The notes under the pieces were generated by a model, which made no database searches, was not told the DNA's origin, and worked only from the letters and a program-made list of their open reading frames with translations. A DNA stretch of 64,000 bases from Lachnospiraceae bacterium (lineage in GTDB: Bacteria > Bacillota > Clostridia > Lachnospirales > Lachnospiraceae): positions 1-64,000 of the forward strand of contig JAILJP010000032.1 of assembly GCA_024694625.1 (NCBI GenBank), in the 5' to 3' direction. A program made the position numbers and the translations under genes. Every line of letters starts with the position of its first letter. Within the stretch, counting starts at the first letter, position 1. Shown one piece after another: positions 34,195-43,993 of the stretch.

Positions 34195-36072
34195 ATGACA
34201 AAAAAGCAAAAAAAAATGCGTAACCGAATATTTGTGACTGCTATTTTGTTTGTTGCGTTAACCTTAGGGGAAAAAGTGCTGGGATTGGGGAGCCTCCCTG
34301 TATATGTTTTGGCACTTTTTTATGTGGTCCCCTATTTGATTATTGGATATGACGTTATCCGAAAAGCAGCGATTAACATTTCGCACGGTCAGGTCTTTGA
34401 CGAGAATTTTCTTATGATGATTGCCACCTTTGCGGCCTTTGCCATTGGGGAATATGATGAGGCTTTGGCAGTGATGCTCTTTTATCAAATCGGAGAACTG
34501 TTCCAGGGATATGCTGTGGGGAAAAGTCGTCAGTCCATTACGGAAATGATGAGCATTGCTCCGGAATATGCCAATTTGGAAACAGACAATGGTTTGGAAG
34601 AAGTGGATCCGGATGATGTGGAATTGGGAAGCATCATAGTGGTAAAGCCGGGAGAAAAAATCCCATTGGACGGTGTTGTGGTGGAAGGAGATTCCTTCGT
34701 GGATACTGCGGCCCTTACCGGTGAATCGGTGCCTCGACATGTGGGAGTGGAGGATGATGTGATTTCCGGTTGTGTCAATGGAGAAGGGACACTTCGTATC
34801 CGTACCACAAAGGTATACGACGACTCCACTGTGGCAAAGATTTTGGAACTGGTGGAAAATGCCTCATCCAAGAAGGCGAGATTGGAAAACTTTATTACCA
34901 GATTTGCAAAGTACTATACTCCTGTGGTGACCATCGGTGCCTTGCTTTTGGCTGTGTTGCCACCTTTGGTTTTAGGCGGCGGTGCTTTGGTTTGGTTTAA
35001 TTGGATTAAAAGAGCATGTATCTTTTTAATTGTTTCCTGTCCCTGTGCGCTGGTGATTTCAGTTCCTTTGGGATTTTTCGGAGGAATCGGAGCCTCTTCC
35101 AAACTTGGTGTTTTGGTAAAAGGAAGCAACTATTTGGAAGCCATCTCCCAGATGACAACGGTGGTTATGGATAAAACCGGAACTTTAACCAAGGGAAATT
35201 TTGTGGTATCTCAAATCTATCCCGCAGGAGAAACTTCCAGAGAAGCATTGTTGGAATTGGCGGCATATGGAGAGGCCTATTCCAATCATCCCATTGCAAA
35301 GTCTATTGCCAGTGCCTATGGAAAAGAGGTGGAAATTTCCCGCCTTTTGGAGCATAAGGAAGTGCCCGGACATGGGATTGAGGTTTTGCTGGACGGTGAA
35401 AAATTGCTGGTGGGAAATGCAAAACTGTTAAAATTACACGGGATTTCTTTTGAAGAATGCTTCGATGTGGGAACGGTGGTATATGTTTCCTATAACGGAA
35501 TTTTTGCCGGAAGTCTTGTGATTTCCGATGAGGTAAAGAGTGGTGCAAAAGAAGGAATTTCCCAAATGAAAGCAGCGGGAATCGAAACCACCATTATGCT
35601 TACCGGTGACCGTACTTCCACTGCAGAGGCTGTGGCAAAAGAATTGGGCATTGACGAAGTAAGAAGTGAGCTTTTGCCTGGGGATAAAGTGGATGCTATG
35701 GAAGAAATTTTGTCACAGAATGCTGAGGGAAAAGTTGGTTTCGTGGGAGACGGAATCAATGATGCGCCGGTATTGATGCGTGCTGATGTGGGAATCGCCA
35801 TGGGCTCTTTGGGAAGCGATGCGGCCATTGAAGCGGCAGACATTGTGATTATGGATGATGACATTCGAAAGATTTCCGATGTTGTGTTTATTGCAAAAAA
35901 GACCCTTCGCATTGTGAAGGAAAATATTTGGTTTGCCATTGGAGTAAAAGTACTGGTTCTTGTTTTGGGAGCGTTAGGTCTTGCCAATATGTGGGAAGCG
36001 GTATTTGCCGATGTGGGCGTGGCAGTGATTGCGATTTTGAATTCCATGCGTGCACTGAACTATAAAAAATAA
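34195..36072 (+). CDS. P1B-type heavy-metal ATPase (Zn/Cd/Pb exporter)
   Basis: 625 residues. The actuator motif is TGES, the metal-coordinating SCPCALVISVP (near residue 282) marks transport helix 6, DKTGTLTKG (Asp near 326) is the phosphorylation site, and GDGINDAP is the hinge. CPC with a late HMA-associated helix pattern fits the ZntA/CadA group. The usual N-terminal HMA domain is missing and is encoded by the gene just upstream. Expression should be controlled by the ArsR protein of the same operon. Confidence 0.93.
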   Translation: MTKKQKKMRNRIFVTAILFVALTLGEKVLGLGSLPVYVLALFYVVPYLIIGYDVIRKAAINISHGQVFDENFLMMIATFAAFAIGEYDEALAVMLFYQIGELFQGYAVGKSRQSITEMMSIAPEYANLETDNGLEEVDPDDVELGSIIVVKPGEKIPLDGVVVEGDSFVDTAALTGESVPRHVGVEDDVISGCVNGEGTLRIRTTKVYDDSTVAKILELVENASSKKARLENFITRFAKYYTPVVTIGALLLAVLPPLVLGGGALVWFNWIKRACIFLIVSCPCALVISVPLGFFGGIGASSKLGVLVKGSNYLEAISQMTTVVMDKTGTLTKGNFVVSQIYPAGETSREALLELAAYGEAYSNHPIAKSIASAYGKEVEISRLLEHKEVPGHGIEVLLDGEKLLVGNAKLLKLHGISFEECFDVGTVVYVSYNGIFAGSLVISDEVKSGAKEGISQMKAAGIETTIMLTGDRTSTAEAVAKELGIDEVRSELLPGDKVDAMEEILSQNAEGKVGFVGDGINDAPVLMRADVGIAMGSLGSDAAIEAADIVIMDDDIRKISDVVFIAKKTLRIVKENIWFAIGVKVLVLVLGALGLANMWEAVFADVGVAVIAILNSMRALNYKK

Positions 36073-36100
36073 ATTTTTGTATAGCCATAAAGAGAAAGAA

Positions 36101-36136
36101 AAGCTACAACGAATAAGGTTTGTTGTGGCTTTTTTT
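36101..36136 (+). terminator. Terminator after the metal operon
   Basis: AAGCTACAAC and GTTGTGGCTT (with G-U pairs) followed by seven T residues. Confidence 0.88.
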
Positions 36137-36218
36137 GTGCTTTCGTAGTATATTATAAAAGCAAGACTGTATCATCGGTCTAATAGTGGCTTGGATGGGC
36201 TTGATGGGGGAAGAAGTT

Positions 36219-37919
36219 ATGGAAACAAAAAAACATAAGGTATTGGTGATTGATGACTCTATTACCAATAGAGAGATTTTAAAATCGATTCTCTGTGATG
36301 AAGTTGATGTGGTGGAATTTGACAACGGACGCGACGCTGTCGATTACCTAATGGATAATTTTTATGATTTCGATTTAGTGCTTTTGGATTTGGTTATGCC
36401 GGAGATGAATGGCTTCGAAGTATTGAAGTTTATGAAGCATAAGCACATGATTGATTATTTGCCGGTAATTATGATTTCCGCAGATGATGAAGAACGAAAC
36501 GTAGAATATGCCTTTGATTTGGGTGCCATAGATTTTATCAGCAGACCTTTTTCTGAGCGAATAGTACTTCGCCGGGTGCTGACTACCATTTCTTTGTTTG
36601 AAAAGCAAAAAGAACTGATCAAGCAAATCGATCGACAGTTTAAAGCGGATGACCAAAAAGTGGATGAGTTGACAGGACTGGATTATAAACAAAGTTTCTA
36701 TAATAAAGTTTATACTCATTTGCAAAACCGGGGGGAGGACGCTTTGTGGATGGTGGCTATTGACATTGACCATTTTAAGTTATTTAATAACTTCTATGGC
36801 TGGGAAAAAGGAGACCAGTATCTTCGTGTTTTGGGAAGATATTTAAAAGAGTTTACCCGCCGACACGGAGGCATTGCCGGTTATCTGGGCGGTGATGATT
36901 TTGCAGTGCTTTGTCCGAAGAATCGCTCCGTTTTGGATGATTTAAAACGCCGTATGCAAACGGATTTGGATCGGGACAAAAACTTTGGAATCGGATTCGG
37001 ACCAAAGTTTGGGTTCTATGAAATAGAAGACCCTACAGAAACCGTAGAAAAAATCTACAACAATGCAGTGATTGCCTTATCTACCATTTCGGGAGACTAT
37101 ACAAGACACATCGCCTGGTACGATTCTTCCATGATGGGACAGTTACAGACAGAATACGAATTATTGTCGGATATTCGCAGAGGCGTAGAAGAAAAAGAAT
37201 TCTTTGCCTTTTTGCAGCCCAAGGTAAATATGAGAACCGGTGAAGTGATTGGTTCGGAAGCCTTGGCCAGATGGTATCACAAAGAAAAGGGCGTGGTTCC
37301 TCCTGGTGCCTTCATTCCTATATTGGAGGGAACCGGATTTGTTTCCACTGTGGACAAATGTATTTGGAAATACACCTTGGATTGGTTAAAGGATATTACA
37401 GAGAGGGGATTAAAACCTTTACCTGTTTCCATAAATGTTTCGAGAGCTGATTTTTATGCTATGAGCGTTTCGAAGTTTTTGGTGAAAGCCTGTGATGAAA
37501 GAAACCTGCCTCATGACTTGATTCAGATAGAAATCACAGAAAGCTCTTATATAGAAGATTATATTATGATTGAGGAGGAAGTGGAGAAACTTCACGAAGC
37601 CGGATTTAAGGTTTTGATGGATGATTTTGGAAGCGGATATTCCTCACTAAATGCGTTGAAAAACATGAATATCGATATGTTAAAGATCGATATGAAATTC
37701 TTGGATTTGAATAACGATAATACGACCAAAGGAATAGGAATTCTTGAAGGGGTATTAAATATGGCTGAGCTGTTGAAACTTCCCACCATTGTTGAGGGAG
37801 TGGAGACACAGGAACAGTCGGAATTTTTAATGAAAAACGGCTGCGATATAGCACAAGGATATTATTACTATCACCCCATGCCCTGTGAAGAATTCGAAAA
37901 ACTTTTGGGAAAGAAATAA
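36219..37919 (+). CDS. Response regulator with degenerate GGDEF and EAL domain
   Basis: 566 residues. The REC domain (LVLLDLVMPEMNG) is followed by a GGDEF-like domain whose signature reads GGDDF, and an EAL domain with intact SEALARW, a Glu in EITESS, MDDFGSGYSSL and EGVETQEQ. The likely activity is c-di-GMP hydrolysis controlled by phosphorylation. The ATG at 36219 follows GGGGGAAG; the earlier in-frame GTG at 36186 lacks one. It ends only 16 bases before nadA, so the four genes are probably co-transcribed. No partner kinase is adjacent. Confidence 0.92.
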   Translation: METKKHKVLVIDDSITNREILKSILCDEVDVVEFDNGRDAVDYLMDNFYDFDLVLLDLVMPEMNGFEVLKFMKHKHMIDYLPVIMISADDEERNVEYAFDLGAIDFISRPFSERIVLRRVLTTISLFEKQKELIKQIDRQFKADDQKVDELTGLDYKQSFYNKVYTHLQNRGEDALWMVAIDIDHFKLFNNFYGWEKGDQYLRVLGRYLKEFTRRHGGIAGYLGGDDFAVLCPKNRSVLDDLKRRMQTDLDRDKNFGIGFGPKFGFYEIEDPTETVEKIYNNAVIALSTISGDYTRHIAWYDSSMMGQLQTEYELLSDIRRGVEEKEFFAFLQPKVNMRTGEVIGSEALARWYHKEKGVVPPGAFIPILEGTGFVSTVDKCIWKYTLDWLKDITERGLKPLPVSINVSRADFYAMSVSKFLVKACDERNLPHDLIQIEITESSYIEDYIMIEEEVEKLHEAGFKVLMDDFGSGYSSLNALKNMNIDMLKIDMKFLDLNNDNTTKGIGILEGVLNMAELLKLPTIVEGVETQEQSEFLMKNGCDIAQGYYYYHPMPCEEFEKLLGKK

Positions 37920-37935
37920 AGGAGATTAATCTTAA

Positions 37936-38850
37936 ATGTCAAACTTGAATCTTGGGGATGAAATCATCAGACTGAAAGAAGAAAGAAATGCTGTCATCAT
38001 GTGCCATTACTACGTGCAGGATGAAGTACAGGATTTTGCTGATTATATAGGTGATTCCTTTTTCTTAAGCCGAAAGGCTACTGAAATTGAAACTGATGTG
38101 ATTGTCCTTTGTGGAGTTCGCTTTATGGGCGAAAGTGCAAAGGCTTTAAATCCCGGAAAAGTAGTACTTTTACCCGCAGAAGATGCGGATTGTCCTATGG
38201 CGCACATGGCTACGGTGGAATCTGTGGAAGAAGTTCGCAAGAACTATGATGATGTGGCAGTGGTATGCTATGTAAACTCCACAGCAGAATTAAAAGCCGT
38301 AAGTGATGTTTGTGTTACCAGTGCCAATGCTTTAAAGATTGTATCTCGTTTGCCCCAAAAGAATATTTTCTTTATCCCGGATCAAAACCTTGCACATTAT
38401 ATTGCAGAGCGTTTACCGGAGAAGAATTTTATCTTTAATGACGGATATTGTCATGTACATCATAAGATTACAAAAGAGGATATTTTGGAAGCAAAGGAGA
38501 AACACCCCAATGCTCAGGTGGTAGTTCATCCTGAATGTAAGGCAGAGGTGTGTCAGTTGGCAGATTATATTGGAAGTACCTCCGGTATTATTCAATATGT
38601 CAAAAACTCCGACTGCGAAGAATTTATCGTTGTAACCGAGATGGGTGTATTGTATGAGTTGGGCTTACAGGCTCCCGGTAAGAAGTTTTATACCACCGGG
38701 GTTACACAGGTTTGCCCCAATATGAAAAAAATCACGCTGGAAAAAGTTTATCAGGCGTTGAAAAATATGGAACCTAGGGTAGAGATGGCAGAAGATCTGA
38801 TGATCGGTGCCAGAAAACCTATGGAAAAAATGCTGGATTTGGCTAAATAA
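37936..38850 (+). CDS. nadA: Quinolinate synthase A
   Basis: 304 residues. NadA condenses iminoaspartate with dihydroxyacetone phosphate to quinolinate using a 4Fe-4S cluster. Candidate ligands are the Cys in LCGVRF, in HPECKAEVC and in QVCPNMKK. The motif YVNSTAELKA is also typical. GGAG lies before the ATG. It starts the nadA-nadB-nadC de novo NAD operon, directly after the EAL gene. No NAD-type operator is visible in the 16-base gap. Confidence 0.95.
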   Translation: MSNLNLGDEIIRLKEERNAVIMCHYYVQDEVQDFADYIGDSFFLSRKATEIETDVIVLCGVRFMGESAKALNPGKVVLLPAEDADCPMAHMATVESVEEVRKNYDDVAVVCYVNSTAELKAVSDVCVTSANALKIVSRLPQKNIFFIPDQNLAHYIAERLPEKNFIFNDGYCHVHHKITKEDILEAKEKHPNAQVVVHPECKAEVCQLADYIGSTSGIIQYVKNSDCEEFIVVTEMGVLYELGLQAPGKKFYTTGVTQVCPNMKKITLEKVYQALKNMEPRVEMAEDLMIGARKPMEKMLDLAK

Positions 38851-38866
38851 TCGAAAGAAGAGACAT

Positions 38867-40216
38867 ATGAATAACTATTACGATGTAGTCATTGTGGGCT
38901 GTGGAGTGGCCGGATGTTTTGCCGCACTTCATTTACCGAAGAATACATCAATTTTAATGATCACAAAAAGTGATTTGGAGGAAAGTGATTCCTTTCTTGC
39001 GCAAGGGGGAATTTGCGTCCTAAAAAACGAGGGCGACTATGATTCTTTCTTTGAGGATACTATGCGCGCCGGTCATTATGAGAACCGGAAGGAATCTGTG
39101 GATATGATGATTCGTTCTTCCAGATCCGTTATTAATGAGTTGATTTCCCATGGAGTTGACTTTGAACGGGAAAATGGAGAACTGTTATATACCAGAGAAG
39201 GTGCCCATTCTACCAATCGCATCCTTTATCATGAGGATATTACGGGCAAGGCCATTACCTCTGTTCTTTTGGAACGGGTAAAGGAACTTCAAAATGTTTC
39301 CTTATTGGATCATACCACCATGATTGATATTTTATGTCATGATAATCGTTGTGACGGTATCTTGTTGCGCCAAAAAGACGGACGATTAAAACCGGTGATG
39401 TGTTCCCATATGCTTTGGGCATGCGGAGGAATCGGTGGTATTTTTGATAACTCCACAAACTTCCCTCACTTAACAGGAGATGCTTTGGCTCTTTCCCTTC
39501 GCCATGGCATTCGTTTGGAAAATGTGGATTATGTTCAGATTCACCCCACCACCTTGTATTCCAAGAAAAAGGAACGTAGATTTTTGATTTCCGAATCCTG
39601 TAGAGGAGAAGGAGCAAAGCTTCGGGATCAAAACGGAAAGCGCTTTGCAAATGAACTTTTGCCAAGAGATGTTTTGACCGGAGAGATACGTGCCCAGATG
39701 CAAAAAGAAGGAAGCGACTTCGTGTGGCTTGATTTTACCGGAATTACAGATCTTGACGTAACCAAACGTTTTCCTAACATTTACAAGAAGTGTTTGGAAG
39801 AAGGATACGATATTACCAAGGATTGCATTCCTGTAGTTCCTGCCCAGCACTATTTTATGGGCGGTGTTTATGTGGATTTGGACGGATTGACGTCTATGAA
39901 GCATTTGTATGCTGCAGGGGAGACCTGCTGTAACGGAGTTCACGGCAGAAACAGACTGGCCAGCAATTCTTTGTTGGAAAGTTTGGTATTTGCAAAAAAT
40001 GCAGCCAATCATATGAAGAAAACCGATGAAGACTGGGGTGCAGAGCATCGCAGATATCATCTTATGGATGTAGCGGATTTGCCCTTAGGTGAAATCTTGG
40101 AACGTTATGATATCGATTTAAAAGAATACGAAGATTTGAATCGATATTTTGATGAGAACAAAGCCATGATTTGGGGAGAAATCCATAAAGAAGAAAAGGA
40201 GAGAAAAGCCTTATGA
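38867..40216 (+). CDS. nadB: L-aspartate oxidase
   Basis: 449 residues. This FAD flavoenzyme oxidises aspartate to iminoaspartate for NadA. The dinucleotide-binding motif VVIVGCGVAGCFAAL is at the N-terminus; the active-site loop SRGEGAKLRD-like segment (SCRGEGAKLRDQNGKRF) and GRNRLASNSLLE are present. It is shorter than the 530-residue proteobacterial enzyme because the C-terminal helical domain is reduced, as often in Clostridia. The ATG at 38867 follows AAAGAAGAG. It overlaps nadC by four bases. Confidence 0.94.
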   Translation: MNNYYDVVIVGCGVAGCFAALHLPKNTSILMITKSDLEESDSFLAQGGICVLKNEGDYDSFFEDTMRAGHYENRKESVDMMIRSSRSVINELISHGVDFERENGELLYTREGAHSTNRILYHEDITGKAITSVLLERVKELQNVSLLDHTTMIDILCHDNRCDGILLRQKDGRLKPVMCSHMLWACGGIGGIFDNSTNFPHLTGDALALSLRHGIRLENVDYVQIHPTTLYSKKKERRFLISESCRGEGAKLRDQNGKRFANELLPRDVLTGEIRAQMQKEGSDFVWLDFTGITDLDVTKRFPNIYKKCLEEGYDITKDCIPVVPAQHYFMGGVYVDLDGLTSMKHLYAAGETCCNGVHGRNRLASNSLLESLVFAKNAANHMKKTDEDWGAEHRRYHLMDVADLPLGEILERYDIDLKEYEDLNRYFDENKAMIWGEIHKEEKERKAL

Positions 40217-41064
40217 CAGATGTAACAACATTGTTAAATGCAGATCCTTTGATTTTGCAGGCGTTAAGAGAAGATATTTCCAGCGAAGATGTGACAACCA
40301 ATGCCATTATGCCGGAAGCAAAAATGGGGGAAGCCCAGTTGATTTGTAAAGAGGACGGTGTGATTGCCGGACTTCCTATTTTTAAACGTACCTTTGAACT
40401 TTTAGATGAAGCTACCGTAGTGGACTTAAAGGTAAAAGACGGAGACGCAGTGAAAAAGGGAGAGCTTCTTGCAGTGGTAAAAGGAGACATTCGTGTTCTT
40501 CTTTCCGGTGAACGTACCGCGTTAAACTATTTGCAGAGAATGAGTGGAATCGCCACTTATACATCAAAGGTTGCTGTTTTGTTGGAAGGCAGCAAGACAA
40601 AGCTTTTGGATACAAGAAAGACGACACCTAACAACCGTTTGTTTGAAAAATATGCGGTAAAGGTTGGGGGAGGATACAACCATCGTTACAATTTATCAGA
40701 TGGTGTATTGATCAAAGACAATCATATCGGCGCAGCAGGAAGCGTTTTTGAAGCGGTTAAAAGAGCAAAGGATTATGCTCCTTTTGTTCGTAAGATTGAA
40801 GTTGAAGTGGAAACCCTTGAAATGGTAAAAGAGGCAGTGGAAGCCGGTGCGGATATTATTATGTTGGATAATATGTCCCATGAACAGATGAAGGAAGCAA
40901 TTGCCATTATTGACGGAAGGGCAGAAACTGAGTGTTCCGGAAATATTACCAAGGAAAACGTCAAGGCAATTTCTGATTTGGGTGTGGATTATGTATCTTC
41001 CGGTGCATTAACTCACTCAGCACCAATTTTGGATGTTTCATTAAAAAATTTACATACAATTTAA
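40213..41064 (+). CDS. nadC: Nicotinate-nucleotide pyrophosphorylase (carboxylating)
   Basis: 283 residues. NadC converts quinolinate and PRPP to nicotinate mononucleotide. Typical motifs are ERTALNYLQRMSGIAT, LLDTRKTTPNNR, KDNHIGAAGS and IIMLDNMSHEQM. The start overlaps the nadB stop (ATGA). It completes the pathway; an ABC importer begins 48 bases later and may be part of the same transcript. Confidence 0.96.
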   Translation: MTDVTTLLNADPLILQALREDISSEDVTTNAIMPEAKMGEAQLICKEDGVIAGLPIFKRTFELLDEATVVDLKVKDGDAVKKGELLAVVKGDIRVLLSGERTALNYLQRMSGIATYTSKVAVLLEGSKTKLLDTRKTTPNNRLFEKYAVKVGGGYNHRYNLSDGVLIKDNHIGAAGSVFEAVKRAKDYAPFVRKIEVEVETLEMVKEAVEAGADIIMLDNMSHEQMKEAIAIIDGRAETECSGNITKENVKAISDLGVDYVSSGALTHSAPILDVSLKNLHTI

Positions 41065-41112
41065 TGGAATGCTGTAGCAATACAGAGGAAAGAAGAAAAA
41101 GGAGAAATCAAC

Positions 41113-42114
41113 ATGAAAAAAAGATTATTTGCAGTACTGTTATGTATGACCACTGTGATGATGGGGTTGTCGGCATGTGGGGGCGCACAGGGATCTGACA
41201 GCGCTTCTCAGGGAGGAAACCTGTCAGATGCAAAATATACGGTTGGTATTTGCCAGCTGGTACAGCATGAAGCATTGGATGCAGCAACAGAAGGATTCAA
41301 AGCAGCACTTACAGAAAAGTTAGGGGATGATGTAGCCTTTGATGAACAAAATGCTGCTGGTGATTCAGCAACTTGTGCAACTATTACAAACGGATTCGTA
41401 TCTTCCGGATATGATTTGATTATGGCCAATGCTACAGCTTCTTTATCAGCTGCTTCTGCAGCTACGGGAGATATTCCCATTGTGGCAACATCCATTACGG
41501 ATTATGCAACTGCTTTAAATATCGAGGCATCTGATTGGGAAGGAAAGAGCGGAATCAACGTTACCGGTACATCAGACTTGGCTCCTTTGGATCAGCAGGC
41601 TGATATGGTAAATGAATTATTCCCGGAAGCAAAGACGGTTGCAATTTTATACTGCTCAGCAGAAACCAATTCCAAGTATCAGGCAGAAACCATTACAAAG
41701 TATTTGGAAGAGTATGGATACAAGGTAAAAGACTTTACTTTCTCTGATTCCAATGACGTGGCTCAGGTTACACAGGCTGCCTGTGACGAAGCAGATGTTA
41801 TTTACATTCCTACCGATAACACGGCAGCGAACTGTATTGAAAACATTAACAATATTACATCAGCTGCAGCAAAGCCCATTATTGCCGGAGAAGAAGGCAT
41901 TTGTGCCGGCGGCGGAGTGGCAACCTTGTCCATTGATTACTATGATATTGGATATGCGGCAGGTCTTATGGCTTATGATATTTTAGTAAACAACACCAAT
42001 CCCGGAGAAATGGATATTCAGTTTGCTGACGAAGTAAAGAAAGAATACAATCCGGAAGTTTGTGAGGCTCTCGGTATTGCCGTACCAGAGGATTACGAAG
42101 CGATTGAAGAATAA
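41113..42114 (+). CDS. ABC transporter substrate-binding lipoprotein (TrpX type)
   Basis: 333 residues. A lipoprotein signal ends in LSAC-GG (lipid on the Cys near residue 22). The mature part follows the periplasmic-binding fold used with three-gene importers (YTVGICQLVQHEALDAATEGF, then DVIYIPTDNTAANCIENI). This family includes the tryptophan carrier TrpX. AGGAG precedes the ATG. The substrate is not certain; it could be tryptophan, another aromatic acid, or, given the nad neighbours, a NAD precursor. Confidence 0.88.
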   Translation: MKKRLFAVLLCMTTVMMGLSACGGAQGSDSASQGGNLSDAKYTVGICQLVQHEALDAATEGFKAALTEKLGDDVAFDEQNAAGDSATCATITNGFVSSGYDLIMANATASLSAASAATGDIPIVATSITDYATALNIEASDWEGKSGINVTGTSDLAPLDQQADMVNELFPEAKTVAILYCSAETNSKYQAETITKYLEEYGYKVKDFTFSDSNDVAQVTQAACDEADVIYIPTDNTAANCIENINNITSAAAKPIIAGEEGICAGGGVATLSIDYYDIGYAAGLMAYDILVNNTNPGEMDIQFADEVKKEYNPEVCEALGIAVPEDYEAIEE

Positions 42115-42126
42115 ATCATTATTTTT

Positions 42127-42145
42127 GCCGGGCTTTGTGCCCGGC
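42127..42145 (+). other. Intercistronic hairpin
   Basis: GCCGGGC and GCCCGGC close a short loop between the binding-protein and permease genes. No T run follows, so it more likely protects the upstream mRNA or attenuates than terminates, allowing more binding protein than permease. Confidence 0.65.
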
Positions 42146-42167
42146 AGAAACAGTTTTGGAGGAAACA

Positions 42168-43091
42168 ATGTCTTTTGTTAACTTAATAAATGCATTGCCT
42201 GGAGATGTGGCTCAGGGTATGATCTGGGGCATTATGGCAATCGGCGTATACTTAACATTTCGAATTTTGGATTTCGCAGATTTGACAGTGGATGGCTCTC
42301 TGGCAACCGGCGGAGCAATTTGTGTGGTTTTGATTTTAAACGGAGTTCCCGCTCCTGTTGCATTGGCAGCAGCTTTTGGCGTGGGTATTTTGGCAGGACT
42401 TGTAACAGGATTGTTACATACCCTTTTGGGCATTCCCGGAATTTTAGCCGGAATTTTGACCCAGATCGCCCTTTACTCCGTGAACTTAAATATTCTTGGA
42501 GGCTCAAACTTAGCGGTAAACGTGAACCAGTACCCTTTACTTGTGTCTCTTCGTTACTTACCCAAAACAATGGTGATTTCCGTTGCCTTTGTTGCGGTAA
42601 TCATTGGAATTATGTACTGGTATTTCGGAACAGAACAGGGAAGTGCTATTCGTGCCGTTGGTAACAACCCGGCAATGAGCCGTGCCCAGGGAATCAACAT
42701 CAACCTTATGAAGGTGATTGCCCTTGCATTAAGTAACGGTTTTGTGGCATTGTCCGGTGGATTGATTGCCCAGTATCAGGGATTCGCAGATATCAATATG
42801 GGCCGTGGTGCGATCGTAATCGGATTGGCTGCGGTAATTATTGGGGAAGTAATCGGACATGCCATTGTTGGAAAACGTATGAACTTTGTCTTACGTCTTA
42901 CCTTCGTGGTAGTGGGTGCAATTATCTATTACATTGTCATCGGTGTAGTGTTATGGTTAAAGATGCCTACCAACGATTTAAAATTGTTTACGGCAATTAT
43001 TGTTGCTATCTTTTTGGCTGCGCCTTATTTAAAGGGACAGTCACAGAATTCTTTCCGTAAAGCGGGAAAAAGAGGAGGTAGCGCAAAATGA
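42168..43091 (+). CDS. ABC transporter permease (TrpY type)
   Basis: 307 residues with about eight to nine membrane helices of the branched-chain amino acid/ribose permease class (MIWGIMAIGVYLTFRILDFA, then GAIVIGLAAVIIGEVIGHAI). GGAGG lies before the ATG at 42168. It sits between the binding lipoprotein and the ATPase and forms the membrane channel of that importer. Its stop overlaps the ATPase start region. Confidence 0.9.
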   Translation: MSFVNLINALPGDVAQGMIWGIMAIGVYLTFRILDFADLTVDGSLATGGAICVVLILNGVPAPVALAAAFGVGILAGLVTGLLHTLLGIPGILAGILTQIALYSVNLNILGGSNLAVNVNQYPLLVSLRYLPKTMVISVAFVAVIIGIMYWYFGTEQGSAIRAVGNNPAMSRAQGININLMKVIALALSNGFVALSGGLIAQYQGFADINMGRGAIVIGLAAVIIGEVIGHAIVGKRMNFVLRLTFVVVGAIIYYIVIGVVLWLKMPTNDLKLFTAIIVAIFLAAPYLKGQSQNSFRKAGKRGGSAK

Positions 43092-43882
43092 TGAGAGTAA
43101 CCAATATACATAAAACCTTCAACCCCGGAACCATCAATGAAAAGGTGGCCTTAAACGGAGTGGATTTGACCTTGGAAGAGGGAGAATTCGTTACCGTAAT
43201 CGGAGGAAACGGTGCCGGAAAGTCTACCTTGTTAAACGCGGTAGCAGGAGTGTGGCCGGTAGATGAAGGAACCATCGAGATTGATGGTGTAGATGTAACA
43301 GGGCTGTGTGAATATAAAAGAGCTGCATATCTTGGAAGAGTATTCCAGGATCCTATGACAGGAACTGCAGCAGATATGGAAATTGAAGAAAACCTTGCTC
43401 TTGCAGCAAGAAGAGGAAAATCCAGAGGCCTTCGTTGGGGAATTACCAAAGAGGAAAAAGAACGGTATTACCATTTGCTGAAGGAGTTGGATTTGGGACT
43501 TGAGGAACGAATGACAGCGAAGGTTGGACTTTTGTCCGGCGGACAGCGTCAGGCGTTGACTCTTTTGATGGCAACCATGCAAAAGCCGAAGCTTCTATTA
43601 TTGGATGAGCATACGGCAGCATTGGATCCGAAAACGGCGGCTACCGTATTGGATGCTACAGAAAAGGTGATCAAAGAGAACAACCTCACCACTATGATGG
43701 TTACCCACAATATGAGGGATGCCATTGTTCACGGAAACCGTTTGATTATGATGAATGAAGGAAAAATCATATTGAATATTTCCGGGGAAGAGAAGAAGAA
43801 TCTTACCATTGAGGACTTGTTACATAAATTTGAAGAGGTTTCTGGAACAGAATTTACGAACGATCAGGCGATTCTTTCCTAA
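43088..43882 (+). CDS. ABC transporter ATP-binding protein (TrpZ type)
   Basis: 264 residues with Walker A GGNGAGKSTLL, signature LSGGQRQALTLL, Walker B LLLLDEHTAALDPKT and switch His in VTHN. The Glu after Walker B Asp is present. Its start overlaps the permease stop (ATGATGA), so the three importer genes form one operon. The usual third position of the D-loop is conserved. It drives import by the upstream permease. Confidence 0.92.
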   Translation: MMRVTNIHKTFNPGTINEKVALNGVDLTLEEGEFVTVIGGNGAGKSTLLNAVAGVWPVDEGTIEIDGVDVTGLCEYKRAAYLGRVFQDPMTGTAADMEIEENLALAARRGKSRGLRWGITKEEKERYYHLLKELDLGLEERMTAKVGLLSGGQRQALTLLMATMQKPKLLLLDEHTAALDPKTAATVLDATEKVIKENNLTTMMVTHNMRDAIVHGNRLIMMNEGKIILNISGEEKKNLTIEDLLHKFEEVSGTEFTNDQAILS

Positions 43883-43993
43883 ATCTTAAAAATTTATTAA
43901 ATATATGGGATATCTATTGCGTTGTATGAAATTTAATTTTATAATTTCACTACTTTCGAAGAGGGGAAGACAGTAATAGATTCGGAGGATTAC

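Noticed and set aside
35490..36047. 185-codon minus-strand ORF opposite the P-type ATPase
   Set aside because: Shadow of strongly conserved codons on the other strand; Ser/Thr/Ile-rich nonsense composition.
39470..40060. 196-codon minus-strand ORF opposite nadB
   Set aside because: Lies fully within nadB on the opposite strand; no ribosome site or recognisable motif.
42115..42150. Terminator between the ABC binding protein and permease
   Set aside because: The hairpin is strong but has no following T run, and the three genes clearly work together.
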